Shown here: one piece after another, positions 53,225 to 62,740 of the stretch | How positions within the stretch are numbered: the first letter of the stretch is position 1 | Layout: each line of letters begins with the position of its first letter | Origin: Pontimonas salivibrio | GTDB taxonomy: Bacteria; Actinomycetota; Actinomycetes; Actinomycetales; Microbacteriaceae | NCBI RefSeq assembly: GCF_002950575.1 | Contig: NZ_CP026923.1 | Location: forward strand, 248,001 to 312,000 | Length of the DNA: 64,000 nt | Direction: 5' to 3' | The notes under the pieces: generated by a model | What the model saw: only the letters and a program-made list of their open reading frames with translations | The model's database searches: none | Told to the model about the DNA's origin: nothing | Made by a program: the position numbers and the translations under genes

Positions 53225-54129
53225 TGGCTGAAGAGAAGAAGCCGGCGGCGAAAAAGCCGGCTGCCAAGAAGCCTGCGGCTGACAAGCCAGCTGCTGCAAA
53301 GAAAACAACAGCCAGCGCTGACAAGAAGCCTGCGGCAAAGTCCACTGCGGCAAAGTCCACGGCGGCGAAAAAGCCTGCAGCGAAGACCACGGCGGCAAAG
53401 TCCACGGCAGCGAAGACCACTGCAGCGAAAACGACGGCCTCAAAGGCTGCCTCGACAAAGGCTGCTCCTGCGAAGGCAAGTTCCTCGAAGCCTGCAGCTG
53501 CTAAAGGGACTGCTGCGAAGAAAGCCGAAGACAAGCCAGCAGCCAAGGCGACCACGAAGGCTCCTGCGGCAAAGAAGGCTTCAGATTCTGAAGCGTCTGC
53601 TTCGGCGGCGACCAAGAGCACATCGGGTGCGTCCAAGCCTGCGGCAAAGCCTGCTGCGAAGAAGAAGCCTGCTTCTTCCGATGTGGCACGTCCAGCGGTG
53701 TTGAAACTGCACCACTTGCGTCCTGCAGCAGGTTCCAAGAAAGCGAAAACCCGTGTGGGTCGTGGTGAAGGATCCAAGGGTAAGACTGCGGGTCGCGGAA
53801 CCAAGGGTACGAAGGCTCGTTACCAGGTTCGTCCTGGCTTTGAAGGTGGACAGCTCACTTCGGTGATGCGTGCGCCCAAACTTCGGGGATTCACCAACCC
53901 GTTCCGGGTGGAATACCAGGTGGTCAACGTGGGCCGACTTGCGGAGCTTTACCCCAAGGGCGGCGACGTCACTGTGGCCGATCTGGTTGCTAAGGGCGCT
54001 GTGCGCAAGAACGAGAAGGTCAAGGTTCTCGCCGACGGCGACTTGGCAGTCAAACTCACTGTGAGCGTGGACAAGGTCTCGGGATCTGCGAAGGAAAAGA
54101 TTGAGAAGGCTGGTGGCGAGGTCCGCTAG
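53224..54129 (+). CDS. rplO: 50S ribosomal protein L15 with HU/H1-like basic N-terminal tail
   Basis: 301 residues, twice the usual 145-150. The L15 core is residues 158-301: [58 protein letters not shown]. Residues 1-157 are almost only Lys, Ala, Pro, Ser and Thr, with [15 protein letters not shown] pentads at 38-71, resembling the C-terminal tail of actinobacterial HU (HupB/HupS) or histone H1. The ATG overlaps the rpmD stop (TAATG) and there is no better internal start near the core, so the tail should be translated. Confidence 0.93.
   Translation: MAEEKKPAAKKPAAKKPAADKPAAAKKTTASADKKPAAKSTAAKSTAAKKPAAKTTAAKSTAAKTTAAKTTASKAASTKAAPAKASSSKPAAAKGTAAKKAEDKPAAKATTKAPAAKKASDSEASASAATKSTSGASKPAAKPAAKKKPASSDVARPAVLKLHHLRPAAGSKKAKTRVGRGEGSKGKTAGRGTKGTKARYQVRPGFEGGQLTSVMRAPKLRGFTNPFRVEYQVVNVGRLAELYPKGGDVTVADLVAKGAVRKNEKVKVLADGDLAVKLTVSVDKVSGSAKEKIEKAGGEVR
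53332..53440 (+). repeat. Coding 15-nt tandem repeats in rplO tail
   Basis: Seven imperfect 15-nt units encode [35 protein letters not shown]. Nucleotide units such as GCGGCAAAGTCCACG recur almost unchanged, so slippage or recombination could alter the tail length. Confidence 0.8.
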
Positions 54130-54137
54130 TGACCTCA

Positions 54138-54161
54138 GGTTCCCGCCAGCCGGCGGGAACC
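54138..54161 (+). promoter_or_regulatory. Hairpin between rplO and secY
   Basis: Perfect 10-bp stem GGTTCCCGCC/GGCGGGAACC with a 4-nt loop, followed by AAAAACC rather than a T-run. It may be a processing or stabilising element at the end of the r-protein part of the transcript. Confidence 0.6.
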
Positions 54162-54170
54162 AAAAACCAC

Positions 54171-54176
54171 TAGGCT
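54171..54176 (+). promoter_or_regulatory. Candidate internal promoter of secY-adk
   Basis: TAGGCT 42 nt before the secY start; no good -35 was seen. With the hairpin just upstream it would separate secY-adk expression from the r-protein genes. Confidence 0.35.
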
Positions 54177-54217
54177 CGTGGGCATTGTGAGCGGCCAAGC
54201 CGCATCGGGAGGCAAAT

Positions 54218-55546
54218 GTGTTTCAGGTCATAGGAAGAATCTTCCGAACCCCTGACTTGCGGCGCAAAATCGCGTTCACGATCGCCATCATTGCGGTCTT
54301 CCGGCTTGGGTCGTTCATCCCGGCGCCGTTCGTGGATTACCGCAACGTTCAGCAGTGTCTGGCCGGTGCCGGGGGAACCCAGGGCCTCTACGAACTGGTC
54401 AACCTCTTCAGTGGTGGCGCCTTACTACAGCTGTCTATCTTTGCGTTGGGGATCATGCCGTACATCACGGCGGCCATCATCACCCAGCTGTTGAGGGTTG
54501 TGATTCCTCACTTTGAGACTCTGCATAAAGAAGGCCAGACGGGCCAGGCGAAACTCACGCAGTACACCCGTTACATGACGATTGGTTTGGCTCTTCTCCA
54601 GTCGACGACGTTGATTACGGTCGCACGAAGTGGCGCTCTTTTTGGTGCGAACTCCGGTGTTGCGGCATGTAACCAGCTGTTGGCTAACGACTCCTGGTAC
54701 GCCATCATGCTGATGGTCATCACCATGACGGCTGGTACGGGACTCATCATGTGGATGGGTGAAATGATTACCGAGCGCGGTGTCGGGAACGGCATGTCGT
54801 TGCTGATTTTTGTGTCGATTGCGGCGACATTCCCCGGTTCGCTGTGGGCCATTGGCCAGTCGGAAGGTTTCGAAATCTTCGCTGGTGTGCTCATCATTGG
54901 GCTGGTCATTATGGCCTTGGTGGTGTTTGTTGAGCAGTCTCAACGTCGGGTGCCCGTCCAGTACGCAAAGCGTATGGTCGGTCGCCGAACCTTTGGTGGC
55001 ACCAACACCTACATCCCCATCAAGGTGAACATGGCCGGGGTTGTGCCGGTGATTTTCGCCTCATCACTGCTGTACCTTCCGGCCCTGTTGACCCAGTTCA
55101 ATCAGCCTGGTGCGGGCGGCGAGCAGGCATCGGAATGGGTGGTGTGGATTCAAAACAACTTCACATCGGGTGATAACCCGCTCTACATGCTTGTCTACTT
55201 CTTGCTCATTGTGGGCTTCACCTTCTTCTACGTGGCCATCACGTTTAACCCTGAAGAAGTCGCCGACAATATGAAGAAGTACGGCGGCTTCATTCCCGGT
55301 ATTCGAGCTGGTCGGCCGACTGCGGAATATCTGGACTATGTCCTCACTCGTATTACTTTCCCTGGTTCGTTGTATTTGGGCCTGGTGGCACTCATCCCGT
55401 TGATTGCCCTGGCGACAGTGAACGCCAATCAAAACTTCCCCTTCGGTGGCGCCAGCATTTTGATCATCGTGGGAGTTGGTCTCGACACAGTGAAACAGAT
55501 CGACTCGCAGTTGCAGCAGCGTCACTACGAAGGACTCCTGAAGTGA
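54218..55546 (+). CDS. secY: Preprotein translocase subunit SecY
   Basis: 442-residue channel with ten hydrophobic segments. RIFRTPDLRRKIAFTIAIIA, the GIMPYITAAIITQLL and KEGQTGQAKLTQYTRY motifs, MGEMITERGVGNGMSLLIF and the C-terminal GGASILIIVGVGLDTVKQID are canonical. GTG start with GGGAGG upstream. Overlaps adk by four bases (GTGA). Confidence 0.97.
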   Translation: MFQVIGRIFRTPDLRRKIAFTIAIIAVFRLGSFIPAPFVDYRNVQQCLAGAGGTQGLYELVNLFSGGALLQLSIFALGIMPYITAAIITQLLRVVIPHFETLHKEGQTGQAKLTQYTRYMTIGLALLQSTTLITVARSGALFGANSGVAACNQLLANDSWYAIMLMVITMTAGTGLIMWMGEMITERGVGNGMSLLIFVSIAATFPGSLWAIGQSEGFEIFAGVLIIGLVIMALVVFVEQSQRRVPVQYAKRMVGRRTFGGTNTYIPIKVNMAGVVPVIFASSLLYLPALLTQFNQPGAGGEQASEWVVWIQNNFTSGDNPLYMLVYFLLIVGFTFFYVAITFNPEEVADNMKKYGGFIPGIRAGRPTAEYLDYVLTRITFPGSLYLGLVALIPLIALATVNANQNFPFGGASILIIVGVGLDTVKQIDSQLQQRHYEGLLK

Positions 55547-56130
55547 GCCACGGAACACGGCTACTCCTCATTGGCCCTCCGGGCGCCGGCAAGGGCACCC
55601 AAGCGGAACGACTAGGTGCACATTTCGGTATTCCCGCGATTTCCACGGGCGATATTTTTCGCGAGAACGTCAAGAACGAAACCGAGTTGGGCAGAAAAGC
55701 CAAGTCCTACATGGACGCTGGCGAGAACGTCCCCGACTCACTAACCAACGACCTTGTGCAGGACCGCCTTAAGCAGGACGATTGCGCCGAGGGTTTCCTC
55801 CTCGATGGTTACCCCCGCACGGCCGCCCAGGTTGATGCTCTGGAGGGCATGCTCGCCGCACAGTCCACCAAGCTCGACGCGGCGGTGGAGCTGGTTGCCG
55901 ATGTGGAGGTTGTGGTGAACCGCCTGCGCCAGAGGGCCATTGACCAGGGCAGAAGCGACGATAGTGAAGATGTTGTCCGCCACCGCCTCAGTGTGTATGC
56001 CGAGCAGACGGCGCCGCTCATTGAAGTTTTCCAGCAGCGTGGACTTTTGGTCACCGTTGATGGGATCGGTCCGATTGATGAGATTACTGACCGGATTGTG
56101 GCTCGCCTCACGGCAGCCGGTGTGAACTAG
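55543..56130 (+). CDS. adk: Adenylate kinase
   Basis: 195-residue short-form enzyme interconverting ATP+AMP and 2 ADP. P-loop LIGPPGAGKGTQ, GDIFRENVKNETELGRKAKS and LLDGYPRTAAQVDALE are present; the LID is short and lacks zinc cysteines. Coupled to secY. The usual next gene, map, is absent: infA follows after 111 bp. Confidence 0.97.
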   Translation: MSHGTRLLLIGPPGAGKGTQAERLGAHFGIPAISTGDIFRENVKNETELGRKAKSYMDAGENVPDSLTNDLVQDRLKQDDCAEGFLLDGYPRTAAQVDALEGMLAAQSTKLDAAVELVADVEVVVNRLRQRAIDQGRSDDSEDVVRHRLSVYAEQTAPLIEVFQQRGLLVTVDGIGPIDEITDRIVARLTAAGVN

Positions 56131-56141
56131 TTCAGCAAGAT

Positions 56142-56170
56142 TTGTGCCGGAGGCTACTTCGGCATAAACT
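56142..56170 (+). promoter_or_regulatory. infA-rpmJ-rpsM promoter
   Basis: TTGTGC (56142-56147), 17-nt spacer, TAAACT (56165-56170), giving a leader of about 65 nt before infA. Confidence 0.6.
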
Positions 56171-56241
56171 AGTCCTTTGGTGTGTCATTGGCTTTCGAGC
56201 CAGCCACTCCAGCATGACCAGTACGAGTAGACGAAGAGGCT

Positions 56242-56463
56242 ATGGCCAACAAAGACGGTGTCATCGAAATCGAAGGTTCGGTTGTCGAGTCCCTGCCCAA
56301 CGCGATGTTTCGCGTTGAGTTGACCAACGGTCACAAGGTTCTTGCCCACATTTCGGGCAAGATGCGGCAACACTACATTCGTATCCTCCCCGAGGATCGT
56401 GTGATTGTGGAGCTGAGTCCTTACGACCTGACCCGTGGCCGAATCGTTTATCGCTACAAATAG
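56242..56463 (+). CDS. infA: Translation initiation factor IF-1
   Basis: 73 residues, normal S1-type OB fold: [40 protein letters not shown] and [18 protein letters not shown]. Binds the A site during initiation. Starts its own small transcription unit. Confidence 0.98.
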   Translation: MANKDGVIEIEGSVVESLPNAMFRVELTNGHKVLAHISGKMRQHYIRILPEDRVIVELSPYDLTRGRIVYRYK

Positions 56464-56519
56464 CGGGTACTGAGAAGGAACGGCCCGCGCGAGCGGGTAC
56501 GAGGCCAGCAGGAGAAAAA

Positions 56520-56633
56520 ATGAAGGTTAGCTCGAGCGTCAAAAAGATTTGCGACCGCTGTCGCGTTATTCGCCGTAACGGAAACGTCATGGTGATTTGC
56601 TCCAACCCCCGGCACAAACAGCGCCAGGGATAG
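56520..56633 (+). CDS. rpmJ: 50S ribosomal protein L36
   Basis: 37 residues: [20 protein letters not shown] then [17 protein letters not shown]. It is the zinc-ribbon (C+) form with Cys11, Cys14, Cys27 and His32. GGAGAAAAA precedes the ATG. The 118 bp to rpsM contain no gene. Confidence 0.97.
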   Translation: MKVSSSVKKICDRCRVIRRNGNVMVICSNPRHKQRQG

Positions 56634-56751
56634 CAGTACCACAACTCAATAGACCAGCCAGATTCACGAATCCCTCACGGGAGGACACCTCGGGGAGAGG
56701 CCCGGGCACCGAATCTGACACATACCTCTCAGCCACATTTGGAGAAAACAC

Positions 56752-57126
56752 ATGGCACGTATTGCCGGGATTGACATTCCCCGCGAAAAGCGGGTCGAAG
56801 TCGCCCTCACTTACGTCTACGGCGTAGGGCCGACCAAGGCGCGCGAGACCCTCGCCGCGACCGGGATTAACCCGAACACCCGCGTGAAGGACCTGAGCGA
56901 CGATGAGTTGCTTGCGTTGCGCTCGCACATTGAAACCCACTTCAAGGTGGAAGGTGACCTCCGCCGTGAGGTAGCCGCAGATATCCGCCGCAAGGTCGAA
57001 ATCGGCAGCTACCAAGGCATCCGGCACCGTCGGGGCCTTCCCGTGCACGGCCAGCGCACGAAAACCAACGCGCGTACCCGCAAGGGTCCCAAGCGCACCG
57101 TCGCCGGTAAGAAGAAAGCCGCATAG
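56752..57126 (+). CDS. rpsM: 30S ribosomal protein S13
   Basis: 124 residues. [40 protein letters not shown] and [19 protein letters not shown] are the family segments. TTTGGAGAAAA precedes the ATG. Confidence 0.98.
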   Translation: MARIAGIDIPREKRVEVALTYVYGVGPTKARETLAATGINPNTRVKDLSDDELLALRSHIETHFKVEGDLRREVAADIRRKVEIGSYQGIRHRRGLPVHGQRTKTNARTRKGPKRTVAGKKKAA

Positions 57127-57164
57127 CGGCTCCCTGGATCGCAAACGAGTTTCGGAGTTAATTA

Positions 57165-57566
57165 ATGGCAACCACCAAAGCGTCCCCCGCGCGCAAACCG
57201 CGCCGTAAGGGCAAGAAAAATATTGCTGTGGGACAAGCCCACATCAAATCAACCTTTAACAACACCATCGTGTCGATCACTGACCCGCAAGGTGGCGTAG
57301 TGAGCTGGGCTTCTTCTGGAGCAGTCGGTTTCAAAGGTTCGAGAAAGTCCACCCCGTTCGCCGCTCAGCTGGCTGCCGAATCGGCTGCGAAGCAGGCGCA
57401 GGAACACGGGATGAAAAAGGTTGACGTCTTCGTCAAGGGACCAGGCTCTGGTCGGGAAACGGCCATCCGGTCGCTCCAGGCCGCTGGTCTCGAAGTGGGT
57501 TCGATTACCGATGTGACGCCCCAGGCTCACAATGGTTGCCGTCCCCCCAAGCGTCGTCGCGTCTGA
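57165..57566 (+). CDS. rpsK: 30S ribosomal protein S11
   Basis: 133 residues. [40 protein letters not shown] and [18 protein letters not shown] match S11 fully. Platform protein near the E-site mRNA. 130 bp without a gene separate it from rpoA. Confidence 0.98.
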   Translation: MATTKASPARKPRRKGKKNIAVGQAHIKSTFNNTIVSITDPQGGVVSWASSGAVGFKGSRKSTPFAAQLAAESAAKQAQEHGMKKVDVFVKGPGSGRETAIRSLQAAGLEVGSITDVTPQAHNGCRPPKRRRV

Positions 57567-57696
57567 GGCCTGACCGGTTGTCACCCTGACATCCGGATGG
57601 ACTGCCTCGCAACACAACTCAATATGTTCCGCGGTGTGAAACCGCATTGCGTAATAGGTGTCAAATAGCGGACACTTTGCCGAAAGGAAACAAATA

Positions 57697-58680
57697 GTGC
57701 TCATTGCACAGCGCCCCACCCTCGCAGAAGAATCCCTCTCCGAAAACCGTTCGACCTTTGTGATCGAGCCCCTGGAGCCAGGTTTTGGCTACACGCTCGG
57801 TAACTCTTTGCGTCGCACGCTGCTGTCGTCTATCCCCGGCGCTGCCGTAACCGGCATTCGCATCGACGGTGTCCTCCACGAGTTCTCCACGGTGGAGGGT
57901 GTGAAGGAAGACGTCACCGAAATTATTTTGAACATCAAGAACCTCGTTGTCGCCAGTGAGCACGACGAGCCCATCACCGCTTACCTGCGCAAGCAGGGTG
58001 CGGGTAACGTCACCGCGGCAGACATTTCTGCCCCTGCCGGTGTCGAAATCCACAACCCTGAGCTGCACATCGCGACATTGAACGACAAAGCCAGCTTCGA
58101 GCTGGAGCTCACCATTGAGCGCGGTCGTGGATACGTGTCAGCCACCCAGAACCGCAACGAGTACGCCGAAGCCGGTCAGATTCCTGTCGACTCGATCTAC
58201 TCGCCTGTGTTGAAGGTCACCTACCGTGTCGAGGCCACTCGTGCCGGTGAGCGCACCGACTTCGACCGTCTTGTCGTGGATGTCGAAACCAAGCCGTCGA
58301 TGGCTCCACGGGATGCGGTTGCCTCAGCCGGTCGTACCCTGGTGGAACTCTTCGGTCTCGCCCGCGACTTGAACGCAGAGGCTGAAGGTATCGAAATTGG
58401 GCCAGCTCCCGTTGAGGCAGTGATGTCCAACGAAATGGCTACGCCCATTGAGAGCATGGACCTTTCGGTTCGCAGCTACAACTGCCTCAAGCGTGAAGGC
58501 ATCAACACTGTGAGCGAATTGGTGGCGTTGTCAGAACACCAGCTCATGAACATCCGCAACTTCGGTCAGAAGTCGGTAGACGAGGTGCGCGACAAGCTCA
58601 TCGAAATGGGCCTGTCTCTCAAAGACACCATGCCCGGTTTTGATGGTAGCGCCTACTACACCGGCCTCGACGAAGAATAA
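57697..58680 (+). CDS. rpoA: RNA polymerase alpha subunit
   Basis: 327 residues. N-domain for assembly ([40 protein letters not shown]) and C-domain for UP elements and activators ([38 protein letters not shown]). GTG 57697 is chosen over the open frame from 57658 because CGAAAGGAAA precedes it and MLIAQRPTL is the usual actinobacterial beginning. Confidence 0.97.
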   Translation: MLIAQRPTLAEESLSENRSTFVIEPLEPGFGYTLGNSLRRTLLSSIPGAAVTGIRIDGVLHEFSTVEGVKEDVTEIILNIKNLVVASEHDEPITAYLRKQGAGNVTAADISAPAGVEIHNPELHIATLNDKASFELELTIERGRGYVSATQNRNEYAEAGQIPVDSIYSPVLKVTYRVEATRAGERTDFDRLVVDVETKPSMAPRDAVASAGRTLVELFGLARDLNAEAEGIEIGPAPVEAVMSNEMATPIESMDLSVRSYNCLKREGINTVSELVALSEHQLMNIRNFGQKSVDEVRDKLIEMGLSLKDTMPGFDGSAYYTGLDEE

Positions 58681-58707
58681 TCAGCTCACCAGTACAAGGA
58701 AGACACC

Positions 58708-59382
58708 ATGCCTAAGCCCACGAAGGGACCCCGCCTCGGCGGCGGACCCGCCCACGAAAAGCTGATGCTCGCGAATCTTGCGACTGCGCTATTCACTCAC
58801 GGTCGTATTCAGACCACTGAGACGAAGGCGAAGCGCCTTCGTCCCCTGGCTGAGCGGATGGTGACTTTCGCGAAGCGGGGTGACCTCCACGCACGTCGCC
58901 GGGTGATGACAGTGATTCGCGACAAGTCGGCAGTGCACAAGCTGTTCACGGAAATCGCTCCGCTGGTTGAGCACCGCGAAGGTGGTTACACCCGTGTGGT
59001 GAAGACCGGTTTCCGTAAGGGCGACAACGCGCCTATGGCGATCATTGAACTGATTCTTGATCCGGTGGAAAAGAAGCCGTCGGCGAAGAAAGCCAAGGCC
59101 TCAGGCGAAGCAGCAGCTGCCGCGGTTCCTGCCGCTGATGTAGAGGCCACCGAGGTGGACGCTACTGAGGTTGAGGGCGCGGCGGAAACCACTGAGTCGG
59201 TATCCGTTGACATGGACCAGGCCGTGGAAGCAGTCTCAGACGACGCCGAGGGCACTGACGCGGCTGCGGACGCCCCGGAAGAGGCGCCAGCAGAGACGGA
59301 AGCGGCCGATGAGGCTGTTTCTGACGACGCCGAGGCCGAGGTTGCTGCGACCGACGAAGCCCCTGAGGACAAAAAGGCCTAA
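58708..59382 (+). CDS. rplQ: 50S ribosomal protein L17 with long acidic C-terminal tail
   Basis: 224 residues. The L17 core is residues 1-120 ([60 protein letters not shown]). The remaining 104 residues are low-complexity Ala/Glu/Asp/Thr with repeats of VSDDAE and ATEV, strongly acidic, ending EDKKA. Many actinobacteria have a shorter tail of this kind. L17 sits near the tunnel exit, so the tail could reach the ribosome surface. Confidence 0.95.
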   Translation: MPKPTKGPRLGGGPAHEKLMLANLATALFTHGRIQTTETKAKRLRPLAERMVTFAKRGDLHARRRVMTVIRDKSAVHKLFTEIAPLVEHREGGYTRVVKTGFRKGDNAPMAIIELILDPVEKKPSAKKAKASGEAAAAAVPAADVEATEVDATEVEGAAETTESVSVDMDQAVEAVSDDAEGTDAAADAPEEAPAETEAADEAVSDDAEAEVAATDEAPEDKKA

Positions 59383-59405
59383 CTAGGTGGCTTTGGCCTC
59401 TGGCT

Positions 59406-59411
59406 TACACT
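59406..59411 (+). promoter_or_regulatory. -10 box, leaderless, for truA
   Basis: TACACT, then 7 nt, then GTG 59419; no Shine-Dalgarno. Confidence 0.6.
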
Positions 59412-59418
59412 GCTCGTT

Positions 59419-60264
59419 GTGAGCATCAGGTTACGCATCGACCTTTCCTACGATGGGTCTGACTTTTCCGGTTGGGCAATCCAACCCCACCGGCGTACCG
59501 TTCAGGGCGACATCGAGCTTGCCCTTTCTCGGGTGTTTCACTCTGAGCTTCAGCAGGTGCGCACCGTGGTCGCGGGTCGCACGGATGCCGGCGTTCATGC
59601 CACCGGGCAGGTGTGCCACGCCGACTTGCCGGATGAAGCACAGGCTGTTCTGAACCGCGCTGGTGGCGACGAGCACATCCTCCGTCGACTGCGAGGGGCG
59701 CTGGGTAAAACCTCGCCCATCTGGATTCAGTCGGTGGGTCGTGCACCGGCGGGCTTCGATGCGCGTTTTTCGGCACTCTCGCGCCGCTACGAATATCGAA
59801 TGGCCGATGCCGATTCCACAAAAGACCCCCGCCGGGTCGACCACACGCTGTGGGTTGAGGATCTTTTGGATATCGGGGAAATGAATACCCTCGGCGACAC
59901 ACTTCGTGGCGTTGCCGACTGGGCGAGTTTTTGTCGGGCCCGACCTGGGGCAACCACCATTCGGGAACTTCAGCAGTTCTCCTGGAAGCGTGATGCCGAC
60001 AACGTCTTAGTGGCCACCGTTATCGCTGATGCTTTTTGCCACTCCATGGTTCGGTCGCTGGTGGGAGCCGCGGTCGCGGTGGGCCGTGCCGATTTGAGCG
60101 TTGAACAGATCGTTGCGCTGCGGGATGCCACGACGAGGACCAGTAGCTGGAAGACAATGGCTGCGAAGGGTCTGACGCTGTGTGAGGTGAAATACCCTCC
60201 GGACGACGAGCTTTTCACTAGGGCTGAGGCCACCAGGTCAAAGCGCGAACAACCCACAGATTGA
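59419..60264 (+). CDS. truA: tRNA pseudouridine synthase A
   Basis: 281-residue enzyme making pseudouridine at positions 38-40 of tRNA anticodon arms. RLRIDLSYDGSDFSGWAIQP, the catalytic-Asp loop VVAGRTDAGVHATGQV, SRRYEYRM and SFCRARPG are standard, followed by HSMVRSLVGAAVAVGRADL. Own leaderless promoter between rplQ and truA. Its stop overlaps the -35 of rplM-rpsI. Confidence 0.95.
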   Translation: MSIRLRIDLSYDGSDFSGWAIQPHRRTVQGDIELALSRVFHSELQQVRTVVAGRTDAGVHATGQVCHADLPDEAQAVLNRAGGDEHILRRLRGALGKTSPIWIQSVGRAPAGFDARFSALSRRYEYRMADADSTKDPRRVDHTLWVEDLLDIGEMNTLGDTLRGVADWASFCRARPGATTIRELQQFSWKRDADNVLVATVIADAFCHSMVRSLVGAAVAVGRADLSVEQIVALRDATTRTSSWKTMAAKGLTLCEVKYPPDDELFTRAEATRSKREQPTD

Positions 60265-60289
60265 GATTGCCCGCCACAGCGTGTAACGT
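60261..60289 (+). promoter_or_regulatory. rplM-rpsI promoter
   Basis: TTGAGA (60261-60266), 17-nt spacer, TAACGT (60284-60289). The leader to rplM would be about 105 nt. Confidence 0.65.
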
Positions 60290-60402
60290 TGAGCGCTGGT
60301 GCCAAAGAAGTTGGCACCTCGGTTGAGCCCTCCACCGGGATGTTTGTCACAAACTCCCCCCGGAGCGGGATTCACGAACACCTCGACACGATGGGATGAC
60401 GC

Positions 60403-60849
60403 ATGACGCGCACCTTTAGCCCCACCCCCGCGGATATCCGCCGCTCCTGGGTGGTAATCGACGCCGCTGACGTGGTCCTGGGTCGCCTTGCGACTCACGC
60501 CGCCACTGTTCTTCGCGGTAAGCACAAACCCACTTTTTCCCCGCATATGGACATGGGTGACTACGTCATCATTGTCAACGCGGAAAAAGTGGTCCTGACC
60601 GGCAACAAAGCCGCCCAGAAGATGGAATACCGCCACTCGGGTTACCCCGGTGGTTTGACCGCCACCTCCTACACCGAGGTGTTGGAGAAGAACCCTGTTC
60701 GCGCCGTTGAGCGCGCCATTCGAGGAATGTTGCCCAAAAACACTTTGGGCCGCGAGCAGCTGAAAAAGCTCAAAGTCTATGCCGGTCCGGAACACCCGCA
60801 CGAGGCACAGCAGCCCACACCCTTCGAAATCAACCAAATCGCCCAGTAA
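60403..60849 (+). CDS. rplM: 50S ribosomal protein L13
   Basis: 148 residues. [40 protein letters not shown] and [20 protein letters not shown] are the L13 signatures. First gene of the standard rplM-rpsI pair. In E. coli L13 autoregulates this pair. Confidence 0.98.
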   Translation: MTRTFSPTPADIRRSWVVIDAADVVLGRLATHAATVLRGKHKPTFSPHMDMGDYVIIVNAEKVVLTGNKAAQKMEYRHSGYPGGLTATSYTEVLEKNPVRAVERAIRGMLPKNTLGREQLKKLKVYAGPEHPHEAQQPTPFEINQIAQ

Positions 60850-60874
60850 CGGCGCACACACAAAGGATTAGACC

Positions 60875-61357
60875 ATGGCTACTATCGCCGACCAGGCTGA
60901 GATCCCAGAGACCTACAGCACCGAAACACCAGAAACTGCGGAAACCGCAGCCCCTCGTCCCGCCCTCACCATTGGTGGGCAGGCTGTGGGTCGACGCAAG
61001 CAGGCTATTGCCCGCGTGCGTCTCACCCCCGGAAGCGGTGTGATCACCGTCAACGGTCGCACCCTCGAGGACTACTTCCCCAACAAGTTGCACCAGCAGC
61101 TGATTAATGACCCGTTCACCCTGTTAAAGCTGCAGGGTAGCTACGACGTTCAGGCACGCATCAGCGGTGGTGGCCCCTCCGGTCAGGCTGGTGCGTTGCG
61201 TTTGGGAATCGCGAGAGCTCTGAATGAGATTGACCGCGACAACAACCGTGCCGACCTGAAAAAGGCTGGCTTCTTGTCCCGTGACGCTCGCGTCAAGGAA
61301 AGCAAGAAGGCTGGTCTGAAGAAGGCTCGTAAGGCTCCTCAGTACTCCAAGAGGTAG
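60875..61357 (+). CDS. rpsI: 30S ribosomal protein S9
   Basis: 160 residues. The core from [20 protein letters not shown] to the C-terminal RKAPQYSKR (whose last Arg contacts P-site tRNA) is normal; about 35 acidic Thr/Glu/Ala residues precede it, an extension like those of other actinobacteria. ATG with AAAGGA upstream. Confidence 0.97.
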   Translation: MATIADQAEIPETYSTETPETAETAAPRPALTIGGQAVGRRKQAIARVRLTPGSGVITVNGRTLEDYFPNKLHQQLINDPFTLLKLQGSYDVQARISGGGPSGQAGALRLGIARALNEIDRDNNRADLKKAGFLSRDARVKESKKAGLKKARKAPQYSKR

Positions 61358-61378
61358 TCCGAGTCTTCGGACCAGACG

Positions 61379-62740
61379 ATGGGTCGCCTTTTTGGAACTG
61401 ACGGCGTCCGCGGTCTCGCTAACGCAGACCTGACGGCGAAGCTGGCGCTTGAACTTGCCCAAGCGGCAGCGTCTGTCCTCACAAAGGGGCGACACGCTGA
61501 TGACCTGCGCAGTAAGGGTCTGCGGCCTCAAGCGGTCATCGCCAGGGACCCCCGTGTGTCGGGGCAGTTTCTTTCCCACGCGGTAGCGGCAGGATTAGCC
61601 AGCTCAGGAATCGATGTGTTGGATGCGGGGGTGTTACCCACCCCCGCGGTGGCACTGCTGGTGAAAGATGCTGGCCTCGATTTTGGGGTGATGATTTCTG
61701 CCTCACATAACGCGGCCCCCGACAACGGCATCAAGTTTTTCTCCTTTGGGGGAACCAAGCTGCCCGATGAGGTCGAAGACCGCATCGAAGGGTTCTTAGG
61801 TACGCAGCCACTGAGCCCCACGGGTGCAGGTGTGGGGCGGATTAGTCGCTTTGCTGATGCAGAAGACCGTTACGCCCTGGCGCTCCTCAAGACGCTTCCT
61901 GTTCGTCTCGACGGCCTGCACATTGTGTTGGATTGTGCTCACGGGGCAGCTGCGGGCGTGTCACCCCGAGTATTTCGGGATGCCGGTGCCGAGGTGACGG
62001 TGATTGGTGCCGAACCCGATGGTTTGAACATCAACCAGGGTTACGGCTCCACCTATCCCGGCAACCTGCAAGAGGCCGTGGTGGAGTTGGGGGCCGATTT
62101 GGGTATTGCCCACGACGGCGACGCGGATCGAACACTCGCCGTGGACCACACGGGGGCACTGGTGGATGGCGACCGCATGATTGCCATCCTTGCCCTGGCG
62201 ATGAAACGTCGAGGCGAGTTAGCCGGCGATGCTGTGGCGGTCACGGTGATGAGCAATTTGGGGCTTCGACGACTGCTCGAGCAACACGGCATCACTATTC
62301 ATGACACCAAAGTGGGCGACCGCTACGTGTTGGAAGAAATCCACAAGAGTGGTTTGTCGCTGGGTGGCGAACAATCCGGCCACATCATTTTGGCCAACCA
62401 CCAAACGACCGGTGACGGCATCCTCACCGGACTTCACCTTGCTGCCGAAGTCATCCACAGCGGTCGACGCCTACACGACTTGGCGAGTGACATGGAGGTC
62501 TACCCGCAGGTTCTGGTCAACGTGCCAGGGGTGAACCACAACGGCCTAACCGGTAATGCGGTCGTCAGCGACCGGGTTGCTGACATAGAGCGCTCCTTGG
62601 GTGACTCGGGTCGAGTGTTGCTTCGGCCTTCTGGCACAGAGCCTTTGGTGCGCGTCATGGTGGAGGCCTCCACCAAAGAACTCGCCCAGCAGTATGCGGC
62701 TGACATTGCTGATGTAGTGCGCCAAGAGTTAGCGCACTAA
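61379..62740 (+). CDS. glmM: Phosphoglucosamine mutase
   Basis: 453-residue alpha-D-phosphohexomutase that converts glucosamine-6-phosphate to glucosamine-1-phosphate for peptidoglycan. [15 protein letters not shown], the phosphoserine loop ISASHN (Ser109), the metal loop [12 protein letters not shown] and GGEQSGHII are all present. Only 21 bp after rpsI, and glmS, the preceding step of the pathway, begins 1 kb downstream. Ends tail to tail with coaA, overlapping by 4 bp. Confidence 0.97.
   Translation: MGRLFGTDGVRGLANADLTAKLALELAQAAASVLTKGRHADDLRSKGLRPQAVIARDPRVSGQFLSHAVAAGLASSGIDVLDAGVLPTPAVALLVKDAGLDFGVMISASHNAAPDNGIKFFSFGGTKLPDEVEDRIEGFLGTQPLSPTGAGVGRISRFADAEDRYALALLKTLPVRLDGLHIVLDCAHGAAAGVSPRVFRDAGAEVTVIGAEPDGLNINQGYGSTYPGNLQEAVVELGADLGIAHDGDADRTLAVDHTGALVDGDRMIAILALAMKRRGELAGDAVAVTVMSNLGLRRLLEQHGITIHDTKVGDRYVLEEIHKSGLSLGGEQSGHIILANHQTTGDGILTGLHLAAEVIHSGRRLHDLASDMEVYPQVLVNVPGVNHNGLTGNAVVSDRVADIERSLGDSGRVLLRPSGTEPLVRVMVEASTKELAQQYAADIADVVRQELAH

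Noticed and set aside
53332-53440. Regular repeats that could suggest a CRISPR array
   Set aside because: Units are only 15 nt with no spacers and lie in frame within rplO; they encode the AAK pentads.
53091-53804. 237-codon Ala/Phe-rich minus-strand open frame opposite rplO
   Set aside because: It is the reverse of the AAK-rich tail repeats; low complexity in one strand forces an open, hydrophobic-looking frame in the other.
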